Assembly: GCA_012270675.1 (NCBI GenBank)
Contig: JAAXHW010000022.1
Coordinates: forward strand, 1 to 46,773
Reading direction: 5' to 3'
DNA length: 46,773 nt
From: Candidatus Latescibacterota bacterium
Lineage (GTDB): Bacteria > Latescibacterota > UBA2968 > GCA-2709665
Positions within the stretch are counted from its first letter, which is position 1, and every line of letters begins with the position of its first letter. Shown one piece after another: positions 23,245-31,578 of this stretch. The notes below the pieces were generated by a model. That model was not told where the DNA came from. It ran no database searches and saw nothing but the letters and a program-made list of their open reading frames with translations. Both the position numbers and the translations under genes were made by a program.

Positions 23245-24525
23245 ATGGAGCAGCTTGCGTTTTTAACCGAAGCCCAGGTGCGGGATATACAGCGCGAATT
23301 CGGGACGCCTGTTTTTGTGTACGACCAGAAAACGCTTGAGGCCCGGGCGGAGGAGGCGCTCAATTTTCCAAACGCCTTCGGCCTTACCGCGCGTTATGCG
23401 ATGAAGGCCCTGCCCACGGCGGCCATTCTTCAGATTATGAACCGGGCCGGGTTGCATATTGACGCCAGCAGCGGTTTTGAAGCGGAGCGGGCGATGCGGG
23501 CGGGGGTACCGCCCGCGCACATCCTGCTCACCGCGCAGGAAACGCCCGTGAATTTGAAGGCGCTGGTGGACCGGGGGGTGATCTTCAACGCCTGCTCTCT
23601 TCAGCAGCTGCGCCTTTTTGGGGAGCGTTATCCGGGCCGGGAGGTGTGCATCCGTGTGAACCCGGGGCTGGGTTCGGGGCACAGCAACCGGACCAATGTG
23701 GGGGGGCCGTCCGCCAGTTTCGGCATCTGGTGCGAACACCTGGGCCAGGTCGGGGAGATCAAGCGGAAATACGATCTGAAGATCGGACGCCTGCATACGC
23801 ACATCGGGTCCGGAGGCGACCCGGAGGTCTGGGAACACTGTGCGCTGATCTCGCTGCGCATCGCTTCCCAGTTGCCCGAGGTGGAGACGCTGAGCCTGGG
23901 GGGCGGGTTCAGGGTGGGGCGCATGGCGGACGAATCTTCGGCGGATCTTCAGAAGATCGGGCTTCATGTGGTAGAGGCGTTCCGGGCGTTTTACGGACAA
24001 CACGGCCGCAAGCTGACATTAGAGGTGGAGCCGGGGGGCTATCTGGTGGCCAATGCCGGGGCGCTTATTTGTACGGCGATCGACAGTGTGGATACGGGCA
24101 AAGACGGGTATACGTTTATCAAGGTCGATGGGGGAATGACCGAGGTTCTCCGGATCAGTTTATACGGTGCCCAGCACCCGATCGTGGTGGTGCCCGGGGA
24201 GATGGAAATGCGGGGGAAGAAAGCCTATCTGGTTGCCGGGCACTGCTGTGAAAGCGGGGATGTGCTGACCCCGGAGCCGGGGAATCCGGAGGGATTGGCA
24301 CCCCGGCTGCTTACGGAGGCCAAAATTGGCGATGCGGTGGTGATTGGGGGGGTCGGTGCTTACTGTTCGGGGATGTCGTCCAAGAATTACAACTCTTTTC
24401 CGGAGGCTGCGGAGGTCCTGCTGGCCCGCGATGGGGGCTTTCATCTGATTCGCAAGCGACAGAGGCTGGAGCAGGTCGTGGCGAACGAGGTGTTGCTAAA
24501 GACCGACCCGGCCGTGTCCGGTTAA
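23245..24525 (+). CDS. Fold-type III PLP decarboxylase, diaminopimelate-decarboxylase-like
   Basis: 426 aa from the ATG at 23245 (GAGGGG just upstream); the track start at 23134 lies in the terminator region. PLP lysine is Lys54 in RYAMKALP. Other family motifs are HTHIGSGGDP, LSLGGGFRVG, CCESGD (about 334-339) and GAYCSGMSSKNYNSFP. The usual EPGR motif, whose Arg contacts the substrate carboxylate in characterised LysA enzymes, reads EPGG (262-265). It may therefore decarboxylate something other than meso-diaminopimelate. Followed 36 nt later by an Nramp-like transporter, probably cotranscribed. Confidence 0.82.
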   Translation: MEQLAFLTEAQVRDIQREFGTPVFVYDQKTLEARAEEALNFPNAFGLTARYAMKALPTAAILQIMNRAGLHIDASSGFEAERAMRAGVPPAHILLTAQETPVNLKALVDRGVIFNACSLQQLRLFGERYPGREVCIRVNPGLGSGHSNRTNVGGPSASFGIWCEHLGQVGEIKRKYDLKIGRLHTHIGSGGDPEVWEHCALISLRIASQLPEVETLSLGGGFRVGRMADESSADLQKIGLHVVEAFRAFYGQHGRKLTLEVEPGGYLVANAGALICTAIDSVDTGKDGYTFIKVDGGMTEVLRISLYGAQHPIVVVPGEMEMRGKKAYLVAGHCCESGDVLTPEPGNPEGLAPRLLTEAKIGDAVVIGGVGAYCSGMSSKNYNSFPEAAEVLLARDGGFHLIRKRQRLEQVVANEVLLKTDPAVSG

Positions 24526-24543
24526 GAAGCTGTCTTAAAATCC
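24525..24543. repeat. 19-bp dispersed repeat, copy 1
   Basis: AGAAGCTGTCTTAAAATCC. An identical copy is at 46727-46745 in the same orientation. Here it begins at the last base of the decarboxylase stop codon and fills much of the gap to the Nramp-like gene. Its reverse complement, ending GACAGCTTCT, looks like a transposon terminal repeat, but no transposase is nearby. Confidence 0.7.
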
Positions 24544-24561
24544 ACACAGAGAGGGGGGCTT

Positions 24562-25983
24562 ATGGCCGACCTGTACGAACCGCTGGACGATTTTAAAGTC
24601 CAGGACCTGCCCGAGCGGAAGCTGCCGTTCTGGAAGATGGCCGGGCCGGGGGCGATTCTGGTGGGGCTTTCGATTGGGGCGGGAGAGATTGTTGTGTGGC
24701 CGCGGATTGTGGCGGAGTTCGGGGCGAGTATGGTGTGGGCGGCCGCGCTGGGCATTTTTCTGCAACTCTGGATCAATTTTGAGGTGGGGCGCTGGACGGT
24801 TGCAACGGGCGAGACGATTTATACCGGGTACTGCAGGGTGTGGCGCGGTTTCGCCCCTGTGTTTATTCTGTTGACGCTGTTTAGCTGGATTGCGCCGGGC
24901 TGGGGACGGGCGTCGGGGCTTGCGCTGAAGGCGCTGCTGGTAGGGCCGGGCGGGTGGGGATCGGACACGGTGTGGACGGTGGTCACGTTTGCGGGTGTGG
25001 CCCTGATTCTTTTTGGTCCGAAGCTGATTTACCAGTCGGTGGAGCGGACGGTTGAGTTGCTGGTGGTGATTGTGACGGTTGGCCTGATTATCGTGGCTTT
25101 TGCGGTTGGCTCTGCGGAGACCTGGGCAGCGCTGGGCAAGGGCATGGTGAATGTGGGGTATATCGATCCCGGGATGAGCGTGAAGGCAATGTTTATTGCG
25201 ATTGTGTTCGCCGGGGCGGGTGGTACGGCCAATTTGTTTTATACCTTCTACCTGCGCGACAAACATATCGGGATGGGCATGCACCTGCCCACGATGCTGA
25301 ACCCGCTGCGCGAACGGACCGAGGCGATTCCCTCGACCGGATTCCGGTTTGAGGAGACCGGGGAGAATACCCGGCGTTTTATGGGGTGGTGGGACTATGT
25401 GAAGAAGGATCAGATTCTGTTTTTCTGGCTTTTGAATTCGGTAACCATCCTGCTTTTTATTTTGGGGGCGCTGGCCGTGCTGCATCCCAAGGGCATTGTG
25501 CCCGCCAAAGGCACGCTGATCTGGGACGAGGCGCAGGTGCTGGCCGAGGTATGGGGCGAGCCGGGGCGTTATATTTTTCTGCTGGTGGGCCTGGCCACGC
25601 TGTTCGGCACGCAGCTTGCGCTGGTGGACGGGGTGTCACGGTCGATTGCCGATATTGTGTACACCAATTTCAGGGGAGCCCGGAAACGGGACCAGAGCTG
25701 GTGGTACCTGCTGGTGGCGACGGTCTGGATTGTGGCGGGTTGCGTGATTACTTATGTGATGGAGCAGAGGGGTGTGAGCGAGCTGGGGTTTTTGTTTAAC
25801 GCAGCCTATATTGGGGGGTTTGCGATGGCGCTCTACGTGCCGTTGACACTTTATATCAACCACCGGTACCTTCCCAAAGTCGCCAGGCCGGGAGGGGTGT
25901 GTACGGTGATGATGGTGATTGGTTCCCTGGTTTACATCACATTTGCGGTGGCATGCGTGATCTGGGAGTTTGGTCGGGTGTAA
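24562..25983 (+). CDS. Nramp-superfamily transporter lacking the metal-site motif
   Basis: 473 aa with about 11 membrane helices. The N-terminal GPGAILVGLSIGAGEIVVWP aligns with TM1 of Nramp (SLC11) proteins, but the metal-binding DPGN is replaced by IGAGE. In the TM6 region, GAGGTANLFYTFYLRDKH takes the place of the usual A..MPHN. Both halves of the canonical Mn/Fe site are thus missing. A role in divalent-metal uptake is doubtful; it may carry another cation or an organic solute. GAGGGGGG precedes the ATG. Pairs with the upstream PLP decarboxylase. Confidence 0.78.
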   Translation: MADLYEPLDDFKVQDLPERKLPFWKMAGPGAILVGLSIGAGEIVVWPRIVAEFGASMVWAAALGIFLQLWINFEVGRWTVATGETIYTGYCRVWRGFAPVFILLTLFSWIAPGWGRASGLALKALLVGPGGWGSDTVWTVVTFAGVALILFGPKLIYQSVERTVELLVVIVTVGLIIVAFAVGSAETWAALGKGMVNVGYIDPGMSVKAMFIAIVFAGAGGTANLFYTFYLRDKHIGMGMHLPTMLNPLRERTEAIPSTGFRFEETGENTRRFMGWWDYVKKDQILFFWLLNSVTILLFILGALAVLHPKGIVPAKGTLIWDEAQVLAEVWGEPGRYIFLLVGLATLFGTQLALVDGVSRSIADIVYTNFRGARKRDQSWWYLLVATVWIVAGCVITYVMEQRGVSELGFLFNAAYIGGFAMALYVPLTLYINHRYLPKVARPGGVCTVMMVIGSLVYITFAVACVIWEFGRV

Positions 25984-25997
25984 TTCGGAGTAGAAGA

Positions 25998-26032
25998 AAG
26001 GGGTTACACACATCGTGTAACCCCTTGTTTTT
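25998..26032 (+). terminator. Bidirectional terminator between the Nramp-like gene and tRNA-Leu(CAG)
   Basis: Perfect 12-bp stem (AAGGGGTTACAC / GTGTAACCCCTT) with a 5-nt loop. GTTTTT follows on the plus strand; on the minus strand a pyrimidine-rich TCTTTCTTCT follows. It can therefore serve both converging units. Confidence 0.9.
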
Positions 26033-26034
26033 CC

Positions 26035-26122
26035 TGGTGCCGAAGGTGGGATTCGAACCCACACGAGCGCAAGGCTCACGGCGCCCTGAACGCCGCGCGT
26101 CTACCAGTTCCACCACTTCGGC
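26035..26122 (-). tRNA. tRNA-Leu (anticodon CAG)
   Basis: Class-II tRNA on the minus strand. Acceptor GCCGAAG pairs with CTTCGGC, discriminator A, and CCA is encoded. D-arm is GTGGAACTGGTAGAC, anticodon stem CGGCG/CGCCG with loop TTCAGGG (anticodon CAG at 26088-26086), long variable arm, T-arm GTGGG-TTCGAAT-CCCAC. Confidence 0.96.
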
Positions 26123-26160
26123 ACTTAAATCCTGTGTGGTCTGAACGTCCAGGCAAAGGT

Positions 26161-26189
26161 AATATATCAAATCTTTTTTTGCCTGTCAA
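26161..26189 (-). promoter_or_regulatory. Strong sigma70 promoter for tRNA-Leu(CAG)
   Basis: On the minus strand, TTGACA (26189-26184), 17-nt spacer, TATATT (26166-26161). The predicted start is about 30 nt upstream of the tRNA. The -35 box and spacer lie inside the last codons of the thioesterase gene. Confidence 0.8.
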
Positions 26190-26658
26190 GGTCGGGCCGG
26201 GGTGAGGGCTGAGTTTTCTTTGCGGACGGTGGGTCCGGGGCAAAAATCGTCTTGAATGTTTCCGGGACTTTTGCCGTGCGGCGGTTGCCGTAATCGAAGA
26301 AGGCGATGCTGGTTTTTGCCCTGGCGACCTCGCGGCCCGTTGTTTTGTCGGAGAGGTGGTAGAAGAGGTCGCAGCCGGTCCGGGAGAAGGCACCGACGGC
26401 GATTTTGACGGTCAGGGTTTGGCCGTAAAAGGCCTCGGATTTGTAGACAACGACCGCATCGACCATGATCAGGCCGGGGCCGTCCACGTTCAACTCTGTG
26501 AAGCCGTATCTGGTTAAGAATCTCACACGCGCTTCGTGGATGAGCGTAAGTACCGCGTCGTTGCCCAGGTGCCCGCCGTAGTTGATGTCTCCGATGCGGA
26601 TCGGAATGTCGGTGGAGAAATCGAACCGTTCAGGCAGGTCCAGTTTGACACGTCCCAT
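26167..26658 (-). CDS. Hotdog-fold acyl-CoA thioesterase (YbgC/FadM-like)
   Basis: 163 aa. The N-terminal part has a 4HBT-like active-site segment (GDINYGGHLGNDAVLTLIHE) followed by the hotdog sheet (VVVYKSEAFYGQTLTVKIAVGA, FYHLSDKTTGREVARAKTSI). Such proteins hydrolyse acyl-CoA or acyl-ACP thioesters; the natural acyl group is not predictable. The ribosome-binding site is weak (AAGAG). It is the last gene of the ceramidase-glcB-fabD run and contains the promoter of the next tRNA in its 3' end. Confidence 0.85.
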   Translation of the reverse strand: MGRVKLDLPERFDFSTDIPIRIGDINYGGHLGNDAVLTLIHEARVRFLTRYGFTELNVDGPGLIMVDAVVVYKSEAFYGQTLTVKIAVGAFSRTGCDLFYHLSDKTTGREVARAKTSIAFFDYGNRRTAKVPETFKTIFAPDPPSAKKTQPSPRPDLDRQKKI

Positions 26659-26661
26659 CTC

Positions 26662-26736
26662 TTATGTGCCCCGGACGATGTGCCGGCCACCATAAACGCC
26701 GGGATGGAACCGCCGGGTCTGATCGTCTGTCAGCAT
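26662..26736 (-). CDS. Possible 24-residue ORF with strong ribosome-binding site
   Basis: GGAGGAAACA precedes an ATG that opens a 24-codon frame (MLTDDQTRRFHPGV..., ending IVRGT, TAA). The TAA is 3 nt before the thioesterase ATG. It could be a leader peptide that couples translation. It also resembles the N-terminus of phytanoyl-CoA dioxygenases (MLT.EQ...F...GY.VVRG), which would make it a gene remnant. Too short to decide. Confidence 0.3.
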   Translation of the reverse strand: MLTDDQTRRFHPGVYGGRHIVRGT

Positions 26737-26759
26737 TGTTTCCTCCAAATCAAACGGGA

Positions 26760-26783
26760 TTTCCAGGTCTTCCCCCCTGGAAA
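26760..26783 (-). other. Intercistronic hairpin downstream of fabD
   Basis: TTTCCAGG-8 nt-CCTGGAAA, a perfect 8-bp stem lying just beyond the fabD stop codon. No T-run follows on the minus strand, so it looks like an mRNA-stability or attenuation structure rather than a full terminator. Confidence 0.45.
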
Positions 26784-26786
26784 GAT

Positions 26787-27728
26787 TCAGGTTATAAAGG
26801 TACTTGTCCAGGCCTCCAGCGATGCGGGGTTTTCGATAGTGTACACTTTTCGCCTGCGATCCATAGCCAGCATCATGCCCTTCAACACACGGCCCGGTCC
26901 CACCTCCGTAAATACGGCATCAGGATAACGCCCGGTCATCCGCAGCATCGTTTCAGACCATCGAACAGGCGAACAGATCTGCTGGCCCAGAAGCTGTCGA
27001 ATTTTCGATGCATCCCTTTCGGGTTTTGCAGTAACGTTGCAGTAGACCCGGGTGTGGGCGTCCCGGAATGTGACCTGCGCGAGTTCCGCCTCGAATTTTT
27101 CCGTGATCGAGTCCATCAGCGGGCTGTGCCAGGCGCCGCTGACCTGGAGCATCAAGGTACGCTTCGCACCGGCCGATTTGGCCGCGTCGCTTGCCCTCTC
27201 AAGGGCGGGAAACGCGCCTGAGAGGACCATCTGTTGGGGGGTATTGTAGTTGGCAATGCAGATGGTGCCGTAAGCGGATGCCTCTTCCGTGATCTGAAAA
27301 AGGCGCTCCTGGTCAAGGCCAATCACGACAAGCATACTGCCTGGATGCGCTTTCGCAGCCTCCTGCATCAGTGAGCCACGGGCCTGGACCAACCTCAACA
27401 ACGCCGAAAAGTCGAATACACCGGCAGCGTAGTGTGCCGTATACTCTCCCAGGCTGTGACCGGCTACTGCCACGGGGCGACAACCGTACTCCCGGAGCAA
27501 CGTAAGACAGGCAACATTCACGATGGTTACGGCAGGCTGGAGGTTATCCGTACGGGTCAGCTCCTCTTCCGGCCCCTCAAAGATCAAGGAAGAAATCTTT
27601 CTCCCCAGCAGCTCATCGGCCCGCTCAAAAATCGCTTTTGCCTGCGGATAGGTCTGGCACAATTCCAAACCCATCCTCACGTATTGGGACCCCTGTCCCG
27701 GGAATAGAAAAATAAATGAAGGAGGCAT
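26787..27728 (-). CDS. fabD: Malonyl-CoA:ACP transacylase
   Basis: 313 aa, standard FabD length. FLFPGQGSQYVRMG lies at the N-terminus, the nucleophile elbow is GHSLGE (Ser92), the catalytic His is in SGAWHSPLMD, and FTEVGPGRVLKGM is near the C-terminus. It transfers malonyl from CoA to ACP to feed fatty-acid or polyketide elongation. No other fab genes or acpP adjoin it. It starts 12 nt after malate synthase on the same strand (GGGGGA ribosome-binding site), an unusual pairing. Confidence 0.95.
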   Translation of the reverse strand: MPPSFIFLFPGQGSQYVRMGLELCQTYPQAKAIFERADELLGRKISSLIFEGPEEELTRTDNLQPAVTIVNVACLTLLREYGCRPVAVAGHSLGEYTAHYAAGVFDFSALLRLVQARGSLMQEAAKAHPGSMLVVIGLDQERLFQITEEASAYGTICIANYNTPQQMVLSGAFPALERASDAAKSAGAKRTLMLQVSGAWHSPLMDSITEKFEAELAQVTFRDAHTRVYCNVTAKPERDASKIRQLLGQQICSPVRWSETMLRMTGRYPDAVFTEVGPGRVLKGMMLAMDRRRKVYTIENPASLEAWTSTFIT

Positions 27729-27740
27729 GTTCCCCCATCG

Positions 27741-29936
27741 TCAGAAAAGCGTGTGTACAACAGCCGCTTTGACCTCTCTTCTGCGGGCGTGGAGTACGGG
27801 TTCGGTGTACCCGTTGGCCACCTCTCTTCCCCTGAAGACCAGATCCAGCGCCGCCTGAAACGCAATACTGCTGTCAAACTCCGGCGCCATATTGCGATAG
27901 TTGGGATCGTCGCTGTTCTGCCCGTCTACCACCTCTGCCATCTTTCGAAATGTCTCACCGACCTGCTGCCTGGTTACAATCCCGTGGTGCAGCCAGTTGG
28001 CGATATGCTGGCTTGAGATGCGCAGCGTTGCCCTGTCTTCCATCAACCCGACATCGTGAATATCCGGAACTTTTGAACAGCCAACCCCCTGGTTAACCCA
28101 GCGCACAACATATCCCAGGATGCCCTGGGCGTTGTTGTCCAGTTCCTGTTGAATCTCTTCTGGTGTCAATTTCCGGTCCAGCAACGGAGGCGTCAGAATA
28201 TCGTCCAGGCCGGCGCGGCCCCTGCCGGCAAGCTCTGCCTGCCGCTTTGCCACATTTACCTGATGATAATGCATGGCATGGAGCGTGGCAGCCGTCGGCG
28301 AGGGCACCCAGGCCGTCGTGGCACCCGCCAGTGGATGCGCAATCTTGGTTTCGACCATCTCCCGCATCGCATCGGGCATGGTCCACATCCCCTTGCCGAT
28401 CTGTGCCCTGCCAGTCAGTCCCGTCTCAATGCCGGTATCCACATTCCAGTCTTCATAGGCCGAAAGCCACGGCTGGTTTCTGATCTCCATCTTGGGCAGC
28501 ATGGGGGCCGCTTCCATGCTGGTGTGAATCTCGTCGCCTGTCCGATCCAGGAAGCCCGTATTGATAAAAACCACGCGCTCTTTTGCCATCCCTATGGCTT
28601 CCTTCAGGTTCACCGTGGTGCGGCGCTCTTCGTCCATAATGCCGATCTTGAGGGTATTCCGTTCCAGTCCCAGGGCTTGCTCCACTCTGTCGAACAGCTC
28701 CACCGTAGCCGCAACTTCCTCCGGGCCGTGGAGCTTGGGTTTGACGATGTAGATACTGCCCGTTCTGCTGTTGGTGTGTTCCCCACCCCCTTTGAGATCG
28801 TGGATTGCAGCCAGTGTGGTGACCATGGCGTCGAGGAACCCTTCCGGGATTGCCTCCCCCTCTGCGGTGGTCACGCAATCGGTATACATGTGGATGCCTA
28901 CGTTGCGGATGAGCAGCAAGCTCCTGCCCGGCAGTGTGAACCGCTCGCCACCCGGGGAAACAAACGTCTTATCCGGATTCAGCCTTCGTGTCACCTGTTG
29001 GCCGTTTTTTCCAAAGGTTGTCTCAAGCGTGCCCTTCATCATGCCGTTCCAGTTGCCGTAGACCCTGGTTTTGTCGGCGGCGTCCACAGCAGCAACGGAA
29101 TCTTCGCAGTCCTGAATGGTCGTGATGGCGGCTTCCAGCAGCACGTCCTTCACCCCCGCCAGGTGGGCGTTCCCCACGGGGTGGTCCCGATCGATCCGAA
29201 TTTCGATGTGCAGTCCGTTGTTCTTCAGCAAAATACTGCTGAGGCGTCCCTCCGTCTCAGCATATCCCGCAAATTTGCCGGGGTCCGCCAGGCCCGCTTC
29301 GCTCCCATCCCTGAGCCTTGCAATCAGGTGTTTTGTCCCGTCAACATCCCTCAGCGAGAACTGCGTGACATCCGAAAATGTGCCATGCTCCAGGCCCACC
29401 ACCTCATTTAAGAACGCCTCGGCCCGTGCGATCACCTTTGCGCCGCGTACGGGATTATAGGCCTCACCTTTCCGGGCCCCCTCTGCTTCGGGGATCACAT
29501 CCGTACCGTACAGCGCATCGTACAGGCTCCCCCAGCGGGCATTGGCGGCGTTCAGCGCATACCGGGCATTGTCCACCGGTACCACCAGCTGCGGGCCGGA
29601 TACGTCCGCGATTTCGGGGTCCACATTTGCCGTCACCGCCTGAAAGTGATCGCCTTCGGGAACCAGGTAACCGATCTCTGCCAGAAATGTCCGGTATGCT
29701 TCCCGGTCAATCGGCTGTCCTTTTCGGGCCAGGTGCCACGCGTCGATCTTCTGCTGCAGGGCATCCCGTTTTTCCAGCAGTTCCCGGTTTCCGGGCCCCA
29801 GGTCTTCCACGATCCTGCCCAGCGACATCCAGAAGGCGTCCGCATCTACGCCCGTGTCGGGCGCAATCTCGTCTTTCACCAGCCGATACAACCGCTCATC
29901 GACCTGCAGCCCACCGACTTCGACTGGATTGGCCAT
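27741..29936 (-). CDS. glcB: Malate synthase G
   Basis: 731 aa, the length of isoform G (about 720-730) rather than A. Diagnostic stretches include [45 protein letters not shown] for the acidic metal and glyoxylate site, and [20 protein letters not shown] near the C-terminus with the catalytic Asp region. It condenses glyoxylate and acetyl-CoA into malate for growth on C2 compounds or glycolate. No isocitrate lyase is in the window, so glyoxylate may come from glycolate, purine or glycine-type catabolism. AAGGAGGAG precedes the ATG. Confidence 0.97.
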   Translation of the reverse strand: MANPVEVGGLQVDERLYRLVKDEIAPDTGVDADAFWMSLGRIVEDLGPGNRELLEKRDALQQKIDAWHLARKGQPIDREAYRTFLAEIGYLVPEGDHFQAVTANVDPEIADVSGPQLVVPVDNARYALNAANARWGSLYDALYGTDVIPEAEGARKGEAYNPVRGAKVIARAEAFLNEVVGLEHGTFSDVTQFSLRDVDGTKHLIARLRDGSEAGLADPGKFAGYAETEGRLSSILLKNNGLHIEIRIDRDHPVGNAHLAGVKDVLLEAAITTIQDCEDSVAAVDAADKTRVYGNWNGMMKGTLETTFGKNGQQVTRRLNPDKTFVSPGGERFTLPGRSLLLIRNVGIHMYTDCVTTAEGEAIPEGFLDAMVTTLAAIHDLKGGGEHTNSRTGSIYIVKPKLHGPEEVAATVELFDRVEQALGLERNTLKIGIMDEERRTTVNLKEAIGMAKERVVFINTGFLDRTGDEIHTSMEAAPMLPKMEIRNQPWLSAYEDWNVDTGIETGLTGRAQIGKGMWTMPDAMREMVETKIAHPLAGATTAWVPSPTAATLHAMHYHQVNVAKRQAELAGRGRAGLDDILTPPLLDRKLTPEEIQQELDNNAQGILGYVVRWVNQGVGCSKVPDIHDVGLMEDRATLRISSQHIANWLHHGIVTRQQVGETFRKMAEVVDGQNSDDPNYRNMAPEFDSSIAFQAALDLVFRGREVANGYTEPVLHARRREVKAAVVHTLF

Positions 29937-29988
29937 TGGAACGCTCCTCCTTTTTATCTCTCAGACAGTCCGACACCCCGGCTGTCGT

Positions 29989-31260
29989 CTATGAATTGAG
30001 CAGCCGGATTGCTGCTTCTGCGATCCGGTCGCCCGCATCGGGACACAATTTACTCGACCGGGCCGTACGGGGCTCATAGCCGCCCCCGACAAATGCCTGT
30101 GGCGTTGGAACATATCCCACACAGCCGTTGGCCAGCGAGACAGCGAATGTGGGCGTGAAAGGAGAATTGGCTTTGATCTCCAACCCGTAATAACAGAAAT
30201 ACTCCGCAGGCACCGCAACCAGCCCTGCGCGTCCGATTCGCATCATCTGGATTTCCGCCGTAACGTCCGGTTCAACCTTCTTGATCTCTTTGAGCAATTC
30301 GAGTTCTCGCTCCCAGGCATCCTGCCTGCCCCATCCCCGGGCCTGCCCGGACGGCGCATCGCCCGGGTCCCGCAAAGGCAATGTGAGCATCTCGTTCGCA
30401 CACCCCAGAGGGGCCTCATCCGTATAATCCATTCGCGCCAGCACCTTGACCGCTTCTGCGCCCACGGTGGCGCCCACGTGCCACCCCCAGTGCGCTCCGA
30501 ACTCGCTTTCCCGATCTGTGAGATTGTCAACCTGCGTCACATCGGCCGATGCGCCGTTCGCGAAAACCACAATTGCACCATGGGCCCCCATCGCGCGTCG
30601 CACCGTCTGCCTGAGATAGTAAATATAATCGGCTGAAAACCCGTTTCCGCCAACTCCGAGCGTGGCATGGCAGCAGTAGTTGACCCAGCACCCGAGAAGT
30701 GCGCAGGTCTCGGTAACCGCCCCGATAACGCCAACCATCGGGTCGATGGGACCTGCGACCCGGACAATATCCGGGTTGCCCTTGCCCGGATGGGTCTGTT
30801 CCTTTCCGTTCTTCATGCGAAACCGCCGGTTAAACGCCACGCTGCTCTCCTGCCCTGCCCCCACAATCACCCTGACTTTCTCACGTTTCTCGTATGCTTC
30901 AACCGCCGCCTGCGCGACCTGTTCGGCAACCCAATCGCAGTAGGCCGGATCTGATTCGCTCATAAAAACGTCTGCGGTGGGACCGCCGTGGTGGGTGTGG
31001 CTTGCCGAGATCAGTACATGCCCGGCGGGGATTCCCGTTGCAGCTTCGATCCGTTTCCGCGCCTTCAGCACGGTCGAACGTTTGATGGATAACGCATCGA
31101 CCCCGGCCAGAACGAGCTGCGTGGCGCCGTCGTCCAGCACCATCGCATTTGCCAGGAGATCGTCGTGGACGCCCTGGGAGATCTTTTTCTGAATCTGCCC
31201 GGGCATCTCCGCCCCGACCTCCGGCGTGATCACGTTTTGACCAAATCCCGCCCGAATCAT
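29989..31260 (-). CDS. Neutral/alkaline ceramidase-like hydrolase (N-terminal domain type)
   Basis: 423 aa matching the metal-binding N-terminal domain of neutral/alkaline non-lysosomal ceramidases: RAGFGQNVITPEVG at the start, ISASHTHHGGPTAD for the zinc His residues, NYCCHATLGVGGNGFSADY, and FANGASADVTQ. It lacks the C-terminal Ig-like domain of true ceramidases and has no signal peptide. A general amidase role is therefore safer than a ceramidase call. First gene of the minus-strand run leading to glcB; AGAGG precedes the ATG. Confidence 0.85.
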   Translation of the reverse strand: MIRAGFGQNVITPEVGAEMPGQIQKKISQGVHDDLLANAMVLDDGATQLVLAGVDALSIKRSTVLKARKRIEAATGIPAGHVLISASHTHHGGPTADVFMSESDPAYCDWVAEQVAQAAVEAYEKREKVRVIVGAGQESSVAFNRRFRMKNGKEQTHPGKGNPDIVRVAGPIDPMVGVIGAVTETCALLGCWVNYCCHATLGVGGNGFSADYIYYLRQTVRRAMGAHGAIVVFANGASADVTQVDNLTDRESEFGAHWGWHVGATVGAEAVKVLARMDYTDEAPLGCANEMLTLPLRDPGDAPSGQARGWGRQDAWERELELLKEIKKVEPDVTAEIQMMRIGRAGLVAVPAEYFCYYGLEIKANSPFTPTFAVSLANGCVGYVPTPQAFVGGGYEPRTARSSKLCPDAGDRIAEAAIRLLNS

Positions 31261-31301
31261 GGGTTGCCTCTTTCCACACGGATGTGAAGGTGCGCGACTG
31301 A

Positions 31302-31330
31302 ACCCTACAAAGTAAACCTCCGCCTGTCAA
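31302..31330 (-). promoter_or_regulatory. Promoter for the ceramidase-like/glcB/fabD run
   Basis: On the minus strand, TTGACA at 31330-31325, a 17-nt spacer, and TAGGGT at 31307-31302 (-35 perfect, -10 weak). About 40 nt of leader to the ATG at 31260. Confidence 0.5.
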
Positions 31331-31390
31331 CCCAAATTTTATGAGGCCGGGCACCGCCGGGATCTTGCAGCGCAAGCCTTCCGTATGGCC

Positions 31391-31419
31391 TTGACAGCCC
31401 GGTGCGGACGCCTTACATT
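31391..31419 (+). promoter_or_regulatory. Promoter for thuA-like and PQQ-propeller genes
   Basis: TTGACA at 31391-31396, a 17-nt spacer, and TACATT at 31414-31419. It is divergent from the promoter at 31302-31330. The predicted leader to the ThuA ATG is about 150 nt and contains a perfect small hairpin, ACCTGG-CCTT-CCAGGT, at 31444-31459. Apart from this promoter pair and hairpin, the 318-nt gap shows no gene I would support. Confidence 0.6.
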
Positions 31420-31578
31420 TGGGTGGACCCCGGGACAGCGGGGACCTGGCCTTCCAGGTGCTGGACGCGAGCAGGGGCGTCAACAAGTGGGCGGCACGTT
31501 GGCTGTCCCGGACGACTTCGCTGCCGATGGGGCTCTCTCCGGGGGCACCGGATGCATCACTCGTCCTGGAGGCGAAAA

